64,000 nt of DNA from Acidimicrobiaceae bacterium (lineage in GTDB: Bacteria > Actinomycetota > Acidimicrobiia > Acidimicrobiales > RAAP-2): contig JAOBWI010000003.1 of the NCBI GenBank assembly GCA_025463285.1, forward strand, positions 66,720-130,719. The letters run 5' to 3'. Under the pieces are notes generated by a model. It was not told where the DNA came from, searched no databases, and worked only from the letters and a program-made list of their open reading frames with translations. Positions 53,272-61,558 of the stretch are shown here, piece by piece. The position numbers and the translations under genes are program-made. The first letter of the stretch is position 1, and each line of letters starts with the position of its first letter.

Positions 53272-53731
53272 GTCCGCGGAGCCGACCCTGCGATCCATCC
53301 CTACGTGCGTAGTGAACGACGCGAACTAGTTGACGACATTCAAGATGACTACGTCTCCGCCCTTGAGTTGGTCGACGACGTCCCGACCGCCTCGCTACGG
53401 GGCTTGGAAGAGTTTTCGCGCGTCGAGATCATTTTCTTCGCCCAACTGGCTGAAAATGTCCCACCCGACCCCTGGCATCGCCGTCCTCGCGGAAATCCGC
53501 ACTGGCCGGACGTGGGGATCTTCGCGCAGCGCAACAAGGACCGCCCCATCGGCCGACGGTCTCCGTCGCGGGCCCTAGAACGTGTCGACGCACGATCGAT
53601 CCTCGTTCGGGGCCTCGACGCGATCAACGACACGCCGGTGCTCGATACCGAACCCGTCTACTCCTGGAGCGCCCCGGGGCGAACGACGCGTCGCTGCCTG
53701 GAGCGAAGAAGTCGGGAAGCTCTATTTCTAG
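53272..53731 (+). pseudogene. trmO-like (TsaA/YaeB) pseudogene with frameshifts
   Basis: Pieces of a TrmO-type tRNA-t6A methyltransferase are readable: 'YVRSERRELVDD', 'LRGLEEFSRVEIIFF', 'RRPRGNPHWPDVGIFAQRNKDRPIG', then 'LVRGLDAINDTPVLDTEPV', all in the 53305 frame. The expected end, 'APRGERRVAAWSEEVGKLYF' with TAG at 53729-53731, is in a different frame, so a frameshift lies near 53665. A short 'PTVSV' in the third frame near 53553 suggests two more indels. No ATG precedes the conserved start. The 348-residue track ORF runs on antisense to the next gene and is not real. Confidence 0.75.
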
Positions 53732-53739
53732 TACCGACC

Positions 53740-54669
53740 TCAATCGCGCGAAGCGATCCACTCGGCGACTTCGTGGCGCGTAGGAGAGGTCGCTGGCCCC
53801 AAGCGGCTGATGGACACGGCGGCCGCGGCGTTGGCCAAACGAGCCGCGTCGAGCGCGTCGCAGCCGCGAGCGAGTTGGGCCAAGAACACGCCGTTGTGCA
53901 CGTCGCCCGCGCCGTTTGTGTCCACGACGGTGGTGTCGAAGCCGTCAACTACTCTCGCCGCGTCATGGTTGGTCGCCACCACGCAACCCCTCGCGCCATC
54001 GCGAATCACGACGTTCAGACGGTCGTTCATGGAGGCGAGAAGCGTGGCGCTCTCTGCGACGTCGCCCTTCATCAGGTGCCCCGCCTCTTTCGCGTTGCAC
54101 AGGAGCCACGTCGCGGTGACGAGCACCGCCTCGAGGTTCGCCTTAGGTATATCGGCCAGGCGTGTCGCCGGGTCGAAGGCAATGGTGACACTCGCAGGAA
54201 GAGCGGCCAGCCACGACAGGACCACATCCGAGGAGTCGTCGTACATGATGTTGTAACCCGAGACCAAGACGTAGTCGCCGTCGCGAATGTCGAGCGACGC
54301 GAGGTCACTCGCGCGCAGGGTGGTCTCGGCGCCGGGCGAGGTGACGAATGACCGCTCGCCGTCTGGTTCCAACAGCACCACGCAGATGCCCGTGTCCAGA
54401 TCACAGTTTCGTTCAATGGGAGACGCGACGGCCTCGACCTCGAGTGACGCCGTCGCGATCGCCGAGAAGGGACCCAGCCCGAGACGTCCGGCGTAGGTGA
54501 CCTTGACGTCATGGCGAGCGGCCGCGCTCATCGCATTGAAGCCCCCGCCGGTCGTAATGAGCTGCGCGCTCGCGAGCGCGTCGCCGGCGCGTTCCGGCAG
54601 GTGCGCGACCTTTAAAACGACGTCGATCAGCACGGTATCGAGACAGAAGAGTCGCGGCGCACTGCTCAT
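53740..54669 (-). CDS. PfkB-family carbohydrate kinase (ribokinase-like)
   Basis: 309 residues. 'TTGGGFNAMSAAARHDVKVTYAGRLGLGPF' is the N-terminal PfkB motif, 'LLCNAKEAGHLM' the N-x-x-E magnesium region, and 'TTVVDTNGAGDVHNGVFLAQLARG' the catalytic DTxGAGD motif (Asp base). The next gene, divergent by about 100 bases, is a nucleobase-type permease, and pyrimidine-degradation genes lie further on, so a pseudouridine- or nucleoside-type substrate is possible. Sequence alone does not fix it. Confidence 0.88.
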   Translation of the reverse strand: MSSAPRLFCLDTVLIDVVLKVAHLPERAGDALASAQLITTGGGFNAMSAAARHDVKVTYAGRLGLGPFSAIATASLEVEAVASPIERNCDLDTGICVVLLEPDGERSFVTSPGAETTLRASDLASLDIRDGDYVLVSGYNIMYDDSSDVVLSWLAALPASVTIAFDPATRLADIPKANLEAVLVTATWLLCNAKEAGHLMKGDVAESATLLASMNDRLNVVIRDGARGCVVATNHDAARVVDGFDTTVVDTNGAGDVHNGVFLAQLARGCDALDAARLANAAAAVSISRLGPATSPTRHEVAEWIASRD

Positions 54670-54773
54670 TGCTCACCACCCTACCGAGGTGATCGTTAGC
54701 TCTCACGTAGGTTGTGACCGCGAGTTCTACACTCGACGCCTAACGATGCACTTGATGATCACGAGGAGAGCCC

Positions 54774-56243
54774 GTGAGCGACGACGTAGCGGAACGACTC
54801 GAGAACGCCAGCGTGAGCCCGCTACGCATAGAAGAGAATGGCATCGACGTCATCGCCGAAAATGAGCGACGAGGACGCCCGCGCGAACTCTTCTGGCCGT
54901 GGTTCGGAGCCAACGTGTCGGTCTTGGGACTCTCCTATGGATCCTTTGTCCTCGGCTTTGGCATCTCTTTCGTCCAAGCGGTGATCGTCGGCCTCATCGG
55001 CATTGTCTTTAGCTTCTGGCTCTGCGGAATTATCGCGACCGCCGGTAACCGCGGATCCGCGCCCACCATGGTCTTGAGCCGGGCGGCCTTCGGCGTACGG
55101 GGCAATCGCCTCCCCTCGGCGATCTCCTGGCTGCTCTGCGTCGGCTGGGAGACGGCTCTCACGGTCATCGCCGTGCTGGCGACCTCCACGGTCTTTACGC
55201 GCATCGGCTGGAGCGGCGGGTCGATCACCAAGGTCGCGGCGATGATCGTGGTCGCCGGTCTCATCATCCTGGGCGGGGTGATGGGCTTCGACCTCATCAT
55301 GCGCATGCAAGCGATCATCACCGTGGTCACCGCGGTCTTGACCGTTGTCTTCGTCGCCCTCACGGTAAAACACATCAGTGGACACGCCGTCACGCACGTA
55401 TCCGGCGGTTCGTTCCAGTCGACCATCGGCGCGTTGGTCTTCGTGATGACGGGCTTCGGACTCGGTTGGGTCAACGTCGCCGCGGACTACTCGCGCTACC
55501 TTCCGCGTGGCACGTCGTCGCGAGCCGTTGTCTGGTGGACCACGTTCGGAGCCTCCATCGCGCCGATCATTCTGCTCTTCTTCGGCCTCTTGCTGGCGGG
55601 GTCGTCCGCGTCACTGTCCAGCGCCGTCGGTGACAACCCGGTCGGCGCCCTGGCCAAAATCTTGCCGACGTGGTTTCTGGTCCCTTTCGTGATCGTGGCC
55701 ATCCTGGGCCTCGTCGGCGGAGCGGTGCTGGACATCTACTCCTCCGGTCTCGCCCTTTTGTCCGCGGGTCTCAAGATTCCTCGGTACGCCGCCGCGGGCG
55801 TCGACGGCGTGATCATGCTTCTTGGCACGGTGTATCTGGTCTTTATCAAGAGGAACTTCCTCGGTCAGTTCGAGGGATTCCTCATCACGATCGGCGTCCT
55901 CATCGCGGCCTGGTGCGGCGTCTTTCTCGGTGACCTCGTGCTGCGTCGAAAGAGCTACGTAGACGAGGATCTCTTTCGCCCGGCGGGCCGCTACGGCGAC
56001 GTGCGCGTCGCCCCCCTAACCATCATCGTGCTCTCGAGCGCCCTTGGCCTCGGACTAGTCACCAACACCGCGGCCTCGTGGTTGATTTGGCAGGGCTATC
56101 TCCTTGGCCCGATCGGCCTCGGTGGCAAGCGTGGTGCGTGGGCTTACGCGAATCTTGGCGTACTGGTGGCTCTGGCTCTGAGTTTCGTCTTGACCGTCTT
56201 GTTCACACGCACCGACGTCGCGCGCGAAGAATCGCTCAGTTAG
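54774..56243 (+). CDS. NCS1-family nucleobase/cytosine permease
   Basis: 489 residues from a GTG after GGAGA. About 12 membrane helices. The N-terminal 'FWPWFGANVSVLGLSYGSFVLGFGISF' is the NCS1 helix-1 signature, then 'GNRGSAPTMVLSRAAFGVRGNRLPSAISW', 'GLGWVNVAADYSRYLPR' and 'GVFLGDLVLRRKSYV'. Members are proton- or sodium-coupled importers of cytosine, purines, hydantoins or uracil. Dihydropyrimidinase and nitrilase genes 5-8 kb away suggest a pyrimidine or hydantoin cargo. Confidence 0.92.
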   Translation: MSDDVAERLENASVSPLRIEENGIDVIAENERRGRPRELFWPWFGANVSVLGLSYGSFVLGFGISFVQAVIVGLIGIVFSFWLCGIIATAGNRGSAPTMVLSRAAFGVRGNRLPSAISWLLCVGWETALTVIAVLATSTVFTRIGWSGGSITKVAAMIVVAGLIILGGVMGFDLIMRMQAIITVVTAVLTVVFVALTVKHISGHAVTHVSGGSFQSTIGALVFVMTGFGLGWVNVAADYSRYLPRGTSSRAVVWWTTFGASIAPIILLFFGLLLAGSSASLSSAVGDNPVGALAKILPTWFLVPFVIVAILGLVGGAVLDIYSSGLALLSAGLKIPRYAAAGVDGVIMLLGTVYLVFIKRNFLGQFEGFLITIGVLIAAWCGVFLGDLVLRRKSYVDEDLFRPAGRYGDVRVAPLTIIVLSSALGLGLVTNTAASWLIWQGYLLGPIGLGGKRGAWAYANLGVLVALALSFVLTVLFTRTDVAREESLS

Positions 56244-56313
56244 CTTCGCGCTCTCCTCGAGTTGCCAAAGAGACCTCCCTAGACTGTGAGCGGCTCTGGT
56301 GAAGGAGCGGTAC

Positions 56314-57345
56314 ATGCGTATCGGGGTTCTGACGGCGGGAGGCGACGCGCCCGGCCTGAACGCCGCCGTCAAGGCCATCGGCGAACGCGCCCTGCGCGAC
56401 GGGCACGAGATCATTGGTATCGCCAACGGCTGGGCCGGACTGGCCAAGGATTTCGACGGGGCCAAACTCACCGAGGCGGACCTTCGAGGAGTCATCGGCC
56501 AAGGCGGCACCATTCTCGGCACCGCGCGATTCAACCTCGACAGTCCCGAGGGAGGCCGCGACCGCGTTCTGCGGGCCATCGATGAGCATCTGGACGCCCT
56601 CGTGGCCATCGGCGGCGACGGTACGCAACGCGTGACGAACTGGCTGTGCGAACGAGGGGCACCCGTCATCGGCGTGCCCAAGACCCTCGACAACGATCTC
56701 CCGGGCACCGATTTCTGCATCGGCTTTGACACGGCCATAAATATTGTCGCTGAGTCGCTCGATCGCCTGCACACGACCGCCATCTCGCATCACCGCGTCA
56801 TCGTGGTCGAGACCATGGGCCGTTCGACCGGCTGGGTGGCCGCCTTGGGGGGCCTCGCCGGCGGCGCCGACTTGATCATGATCCCCGAGTTTCCTGTCGC
56901 TATGGATCAAATCGTCGCGCACCTCAATCGACGCCGCGCCGCGGGCATCGTCTACTCCCTAGTCGTGGTGGCCGAAGGGGTGGATCTCTCTTTTCTCGGC
57001 GGCACGGAGCCGCGCGAGTTGTTGAACGAAGGGATCGGCGGCGTTCGCCACGCCACCCGAGGCGTCGGTCCCTTTGTGGCCGCCAAGATCGAAGAGCTGG
57101 GAGGTTTCGAGGTGCGCACCACCGTGCTCGGCCATCTTCAACGTGGCGGCAGCCCCTCCGCTCGCGACCGCATTTTCGCGACCCGCGTCGGCACCGCCGC
57201 GTACGACGCCGCGGTCGCGGGCAAGTTCGGCCTGATTCCGGTCGTGCGTGAAGACAATGTGGTTCTCGTGCCCATCGCCTCCATCGCGACGGGCAAGCGC
57301 AAGGTACCGCGAGAGATCTACGACCTCTGCATGTCATTGTTCTAG
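56314..57345 (+). CDS. pfkA: 6-phosphofructokinase
   Basis: ATG 56314 after GAAGGAGC is chosen over GTG 56299; 343 residues. 'RIGVLTAGGDAPGLNAAVKAIG' starts the fold, 'AIGGDGTQRV' is the phosphoryl-donor loop, and 'VPKTLDNDLPGTDFCIGFDTA' holds the catalytic Asp (TxDND). Gly after GGD, rather than Asp, favours ATP as donor over pyrophosphate, while the Lys in 'PKT' is as in the mixed PFK group. 'GYLQRGG'-type 'LGHLQRGGSPSARDR' is present. Donor preference is inference. Confidence 0.93.
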   Translation: MRIGVLTAGGDAPGLNAAVKAIGERALRDGHEIIGIANGWAGLAKDFDGAKLTEADLRGVIGQGGTILGTARFNLDSPEGGRDRVLRAIDEHLDALVAIGGDGTQRVTNWLCERGAPVIGVPKTLDNDLPGTDFCIGFDTAINIVAESLDRLHTTAISHHRVIVVETMGRSTGWVAALGGLAGGADLIMIPEFPVAMDQIVAHLNRRRAAGIVYSLVVVAEGVDLSFLGGTEPRELLNEGIGGVRHATRGVGPFVAAKIEELGGFEVRTTVLGHLQRGGSPSARDRIFATRVGTAAYDAAVAGKFGLIPVVREDNVVLVPIASIATGKRKVPREIYDLCMSLF

Positions 57346-57454
57346 GGCTGCTGCACCCGACTTCAACGCGGTGACCTGTGAACGATCCCACTAGATTGAC
57401 CTACACGGCGCGGCCCTGTCGTCGCGAACAACGCCGACGTGACGATGGAGAACA

Positions 57455-58171
57455 ATGAGCGTTGAGCAAGTACCCGGCCCTATAGCCCTGGTCGGTTCGG
57501 GCGAGTATCTCCCCGAGATGGCCGAACTCGAGGCCAGTCTGATTGAGGGGCGTCCTGCGCGGTACGTGCAACTCGCCACCGCCGCCGTATTAGACGGCCC
57601 CTCCGTGGTCGAGCACTGGCACCAACTCGGCATCACTCAGGCGAAACGACTCGGCGTCGAGCCCGTCATCGTGCCCGTTAACGATCTCAACGACGCCAAC
57701 GACCCGACCCTCGCCGACATGATTGGTGGCGCCGGATTGATCTATCTCTCGGGGGGCGACCCCAACTACTTAGCCGACGCCCTTCGAGGCTCTCTCGTGT
57801 GGCGCGCCATCGAAGCTACGTGGCGTGCTGGCGCGGCGCTGGCCGGTTGCAGCGCGGGAGCCATGGCTCTGGGCTCGTGGATTCCTTCGCTTCGCCACCC
57901 CCGTCAAGGCAGCACCGTGGGACTCGGACTGTTGCCGCACCTGGGCGTCGTTCCGCACTTTGACGCCTTCGCCGCGCGCGTGCCGGATCTTCTCACGCGA
58001 TTCGTACTTCCCGACGAGTCGACTATGAGTGTGATGGGCGTGGACGAGAATACCGCACTAGTGGGCGGCCCCACCGAGTGGACCGTGCAAGGCCATCACA
58101 GCGTGTGGCGCCTCACCTCAGGGGGACGAGAAGAGTATCCCCTCGGATCGAAGGTCACGACCCTCGGCTGA
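57455..58171 (+). CDS. Peptidase S51-like (cyanophycinase/dipeptidase E fold) protein
   Basis: 238 residues. 'PIALVGSGEYLPEM' opens the class-I-glutamine-amidotransferase-like fold. 'GLIYLSGGDPNYLADAL' is followed by the nucleophile elbow 'LAGCSAGAMALGSW' with the catalytic Ser, and 'LGVVPHFDAF' supplies a His. The gene follows pfkA by about 110 bases. S51 enzymes cut alpha-aspartyl dipeptides or cyanophycin; the substrate here is unknown. Confidence 0.85.
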   Translation: MSVEQVPGPIALVGSGEYLPEMAELEASLIEGRPARYVQLATAAVLDGPSVVEHWHQLGITQAKRLGVEPVIVPVNDLNDANDPTLADMIGGAGLIYLSGGDPNYLADALRGSLVWRAIEATWRAGAALAGCSAGAMALGSWIPSLRHPRQGSTVGLGLLPHLGVVPHFDAFAARVPDLLTRFVLPDESTMSVMGVDENTALVGGPTEWTVQGHHSVWRLTSGGREEYPLGSKVTTLG

Positions 58172-58172
58172 G

Positions 58173-59399
58173 CTACGCCGTAGCGAGGGCGTCCTTCGCC
58201 GCGAGTTTGTCGAGGTGATAACGAATCTGTATTGACGCCGCGGCGCCCTCACCCGCCGCAGAGGCGAGTTGCTTCGTCGAACCGCGGCGCACGTCGCCGG
58301 CCACGAAGACGCCGGGCATGCTGGTGCGAAACTGCTCGTCGCTCAGCACGAAACCGCGCTCGTCGAGGGTGAGTGCGCCGTGCAAGAACTCCGTGTTGGG
58401 ATCGAGTCCGATGAACACAAACGCCCCGCTGGCGGCGTGACGACTGCGCTCGCCCGAGACACGATTCTCCAGTTCGACACTCTCCAACTTGCCGTTGTCC
58501 CCGGCGTGAAACGCGACGACTCGGCTGGAGGTGATCACGGACATCGTGGGGTGCGCGCGAACCTTGTCCTGAAGAAGACGACTCCCCGCGAGCTGATCGG
58601 AGTACTCGACCACCGTGACGTGATCGGCGAACTGAGTGAGGAACAGTCCCTCCTCCAAACCACTGTTTCCTCCCCCGATCACCAGGACCTCTTTCGCTCC
58701 CCGATAGAACGGTCCGTCACAGGTGGCGCAGAAATGTACGCCCGAGCCAATGAGATCAGCTTCGCCCTGGGCGTCGGTGCGGCGATACAGCGAACCCGTA
58801 GCGATAAGGACCGCCCGCGCACGGTAGGTGTCGCCGGTAGCGGTGGTGACCTCCACCCACTCGTCGGACGCCGAGACCACGTTCTGGACGGCCACGGCCT
58901 GGAGAATCTCGACGCCGTACCTCTCGGCCTGTCGGCGCATCCGGTCGGCCAGTTCGTAACCGGCCACTCCGTCGGGAAAGCCGGGGTAGTTGTCCAGTCG
59001 TTCCGTCACGCCCGCTTGACCTCCGGGGGCCGACTTCTCGATAATGAGCACGCTCTGGTTCTCTCGCGCGGCGTAAATCGCGGCGGTCAAGCCCGTGGGA
59101 CCACCGCCCACGATGATCACGTCGTAGGCCGTGGACTTCGCCGATCGTTGGAGACCCAGTTTCTCGGCTAGTTCGTCGTTGCCGGGTTCGCTCAAGTGCG
59201 ATCCATCGGGAAACACGATGGTCGGAATGCTGTGGCTCCCGCCGTTGAGACCCTCCACGATCTCCGTCGCCTCGGGGTGCTGTTCTAGATCGACCCAGTC
59301 ATAGGCGACACGCTGGTCGGAAAGAAAGGTCTTCGCCCGTCGACAGTCGGGGCACCAGGTCGCGCCGATCACCGTGATCTTGTCCTTCGCCAATTCCAT
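58173..59399 (-). CDS. Glutaredoxin/mycoredoxin-thioredoxin reductase fusion
   Basis: 408 residues after an AGGAGGACCTT ribosome-binding site. Residues 1-80 are a glutaredoxin-like domain: Cys16 and Cys19 in 'ATWCPDCRRAKTFL', then 'SIPTIVFPDGSHL' with the cis-Pro. Residues from about 92 are a thioredoxin-reductase flavoprotein: 'DVIIVGGGPTGLTAAIYAA', active-site 'HFCATCDGPFYRGAKEVLVIGGGNSGLEEGLFL' and 'GVFVAGDVRRGSTKQLASAAGEGAAA'. The fusion should pass electrons from NADPH through FAD and CATC to the CPDC domain, perhaps acting on mycothiol mixed disulfides. Confidence 0.92.
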   Translation of the reverse strand: MELAKDKITVIGATWCPDCRRAKTFLSDQRVAYDWVDLEQHPEATEIVEGLNGGSHSIPTIVFPDGSHLSEPGNDELAEKLGLQRSAKSTAYDVIIVGGGPTGLTAAIYAARENQSVLIIEKSAPGGQAGVTERLDNYPGFPDGVAGYELADRMRRQAERYGVEILQAVAVQNVVSASDEWVEVTTATGDTYRARAVLIATGSLYRRTDAQGEADLIGSGVHFCATCDGPFYRGAKEVLVIGGGNSGLEEGLFLTQFADHVTVVEYSDQLAGSRLLQDKVRAHPTMSVITSSRVVAFHAGDNGKLESVELENRVSGERSRHAASGAFVFIGLDPNTEFLHGALTLDERGFVLSDEQFRTSMPGVFVAGDVRRGSTKQLASAAGEGAAASIQIRYHLDKLAAKDALATA

Positions 59400-59448
59400 A
59401 AGGTCCTCCTAGCAACAGCTAGTCCTCCGAGGGCGTGGTCTCGTTACG

Positions 59449-60018
59449 CTAGTGGCCCTTTCGACGATACGTCAGCACGACGACGCCCTCGGTGGTGGTG
59501 GTGACCTCGCCCAAGATCCACGATGACGGGTCGAGACCGGCGTCAAAGAGATGGCTGCCGGCGCCCACGATGACGGGATGGATCCAGAGACGATACTCGT
59601 CAACGAGGTCGTGTCGCTGGAGGTAGCGCACGAGGTCGCGGCTCCCCACGACGACGAGACCCTCCCCCGGTTGAGAAGTCAGGTCCGCCAGGGACTCAGA
59701 GGGATCGCCCTGGAGCAACGTGGCGTTCCACTCGACCTTTCGCAGGGTCCTCGACGCCACAAACTTGGGCATCTCGTTCATACGATCGGCCAGGCCCTGC
59801 AGGCCGGTGAGGGTGGGCCAGACGAGCGCAAAGGCCTGGTAGGTCTTTCGACCGAGGAGCAGCGCGTCGGCGCTCGTCATTTGAGCCACCATCAGGCGAA
59901 GTTGATCGTCGCCGATGAACTGCTTCTGCCATCCTCCACGAGGGAACTCGCTGGCGTCTCCCGGAGCTTGCATGACTCCGTCGAGTGAGAGAAACTCCTG
60001 GACGATCACCGGTCTCAC
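59449..60018 (-). CDS. RibD C-terminal/dihydrofolate-reductase-like protein
   Basis: 189 residues from a GTG. 'RPVIVQEFLSLDGVMQAPGDASEFPRGGWQ', 'ADALLLGRKTYQAFALVWPTL', 'PKFVASRTL' and 'GEGLVVVGSRDLVRYLQRHDLVDEYRLWIHPVIVGAGSHLF' are the usual features of the YyaP/RibD_C family of NADPH-binding reductases. Members are widespread and mostly uncharacterised. It is probably a single gene. Confidence 0.88.
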   Translation of the reverse strand: MRPVIVQEFLSLDGVMQAPGDASEFPRGGWQKQFIGDDQLRLMVAQMTSADALLLGRKTYQAFALVWPTLTGLQGLADRMNEMPKFVASRTLRKVEWNATLLQGDPSESLADLTSQPGEGLVVVGSRDLVRYLQRHDLVDEYRLWIHPVIVGAGSHLFDAGLDPSSWILGEVTTTTEGVVVLTYRRKGH

Positions 60019-60135
60019 GTAGCCCCCTTTGCCGTAGAAGATACTCGTCTCGCGCCTGGTGGTCGGTGCGGATCGTGCCTCAGCGCGCTACGTTTCTCCA
60101 CTGCTCTCGTGGACGAGGCCGTCCGTGTGGCACGT

Positions 60136-60492
60136 CTAGACGAAAGGCGCCGGACCACCCGAACCGGTACTCGGGCCGAGGTGCGCGTGCTCTCGAAGGA
60201 CCGTCTCAAAAGTGTCCGGGTCGTCGGGCGTGACAAACGGCTTCACCTTTTTCCCGTCGTCCACGACGAAGGCCACCAGTTTCTTGGGTCTGCCCGAGTC
60301 GAGGTTGGCCCAGTACCTAAAAGATCCCGTTCCCCAAATTCGCCACTGTCCTCGCAGGGCTGACATGTCGTAGCGAGAGAGGTTTTGTATGGCCTCGTAG
60401 GGAATGGTCTTGCTGCCCCAGGGAAAGTAGTACCCGTGGATGCACAGGGCACTCGTGGTGCACTCCAACTTTCCGTCGTTGTACTCGCCCAC
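60136..60492 (-). CDS. PH-like small cytoplasmic protein, hypothetical
   Basis: 118 residues from a GTG. 'KLECTTSALCIHGYYFPWGSKTIPYEAIQNL', 'GQWRIWGTGSFRYWANLDSGRPKKLVAFVVDDGKKVKPFVTPDDPDTFETVLREH' reads as alternating beta strands and a final helix, as in bacterial PH-like (bPH) domains. No membrane helix or catalytic motif is seen. The family is unknown to me by name. Confidence 0.65.
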   Translation of the reverse strand: MGEYNDGKLECTTSALCIHGYYFPWGSKTIPYEAIQNLSRYDMSALRGQWRIWGTGSFRYWANLDSGRPKKLVAFVVDDGKKVKPFVTPDDPDTFETVLREHAHLGPSTGSGGPAPFV

Positions 60493-60540
60493 GTCAAAAT
60501 CCTACGTGCCTAGAGGGGAGACGGCTCGTCGTACCTCGCG

Positions 60541-61536
60541 CTAGAGCGAGCCGATGATCTCGCGGCCGTACGCCTCGATCGTCTCGTCGGGACTGTCGTG
60601 CATGAGATAGAGCGAGAACTGATCCACGCCCAAGTCGGCCAACTCGGAAAGTCGCTCACGGTGCTGTTGGACCGGGCCGAGTACGCAGAAGCGTTCGATG
60701 ATCTCGTCGGGCACGAACTCGGCGTCCGGGTTACCGGCCTGTCCGTGATGGCTGTAGTCGTAGCCCGTGCGACCTTTGATGTAGTCGGTGAGGGCTGGAG
60801 GAACAATGCTGTTGTCGCTTCCGTAGCGACCCACGATGTCGGCCACGTGGTTGCCCACCATGCCGCCGAACCAGCGGACTTGATCGCGCTGATGCGCGAG
60901 GTTGTCCCCCACGTAGGCCGGCGCGGCCACGCAGACTTTGTAGTCCTCCACGTCGCGACCGGCCTCGCTGCGCGCCGCCGTCGCTGATGCGATAGCCCAC
61001 TTCACGATGAAGGGATCGGCCAGTTGCAAGATCAGGCCGTCGGCCCTTGAACCGGCCAGGGCCAGGGCCTTCGGGCCGTACGCCGCCATCCACACGTCCA
61101 GGTGACCTTCGTCGACCCAGGGAATCGTGACCGTGCGATCGTTCACGACGGCCTCTCGACCCTCGACCAGTTCTTTAATTACCCCCATGCACGCCGAGAG
61201 CGTGGCCAGTGACGCCGGAGTACCCCCGGTGACGCGCAACGCGGAGTCCCCTCGACCGATGCCACAGATCGTCCTCGGTCCGAACATCTCGTTCAAGGTG
61301 GCAAAGAGCGACGCGGTCACCGTCCAGTCGCGGGTGACGGGGTTCGTGACCATCGGGCCCACGATGATCGACGAGGTCGTACTCAGAATCTGGGAGTAGA
61401 TGACGAAGGGCTCTTCCCACAGCACGCAGGAGTCGAACGTCCAGAAGTGCGTGAAGCCGGCGTCTTCGGCCCGTTGAGCCAGCTCGATGACTCGCTGAGC
61501 GGGCGCGTTTGTTTGAGCCACGAGGCCGAACTCCAT
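60541..61536 (-). CDS. LLM-class F420-dependent oxidoreductase
   Basis: ATG 61536 ('MEFGLVAQTNAPAQRVIELAQRAEDAGFTHFWTFDSC') gives 331 residues. The luciferase-like TIM barrel shows 'GPMVTNPVTRDWTVTASLFATLNEM', 'RTICGIGRGDSALR' and 'WMAAYGPKALALAG'. Sequence style and linkage to dihydropyrimidinase fit the TIGR03842-like group that accompanies hydantoin/pyrimidine-degradation genes. It likely uses F420H2. The reaction in the pathway is unproven. It follows hydA by 22 bases. Confidence 0.85.
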   Translation of the reverse strand: MEFGLVAQTNAPAQRVIELAQRAEDAGFTHFWTFDSCVLWEEPFVIYSQILSTTSSIIVGPMVTNPVTRDWTVTASLFATLNEMFGPRTICGIGRGDSALRVTGGTPASLATLSACMGVIKELVEGREAVVNDRTVTIPWVDEGHLDVWMAAYGPKALALAGSRADGLILQLADPFIVKWAIASATAARSEAGRDVEDYKVCVAAPAYVGDNLAHQRDQVRWFGGMVGNHVADIVGRYGSDNSIVPPALTDYIKGRTGYDYSHHGQAGNPDAEFVPDEIIERFCVLGPVQQHRERLSELADLGVDQFSLYLMHDSPDETIEAYGREIIGSL

Positions 61537-61558
61537 GCTCACGTTCTCTCCACCCACG

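Noticed and set aside
53305-54351. 348-residue plus-strand ORF as one protein
   Set aside because: Its first third contains trmO-like segments with a shifted end; the rest is antisense to the intact PfkB kinase.
58269-59171. 300-residue plus-strand ORF
   Set aside because: Antisense to the thioredoxin reductase fusion gene.
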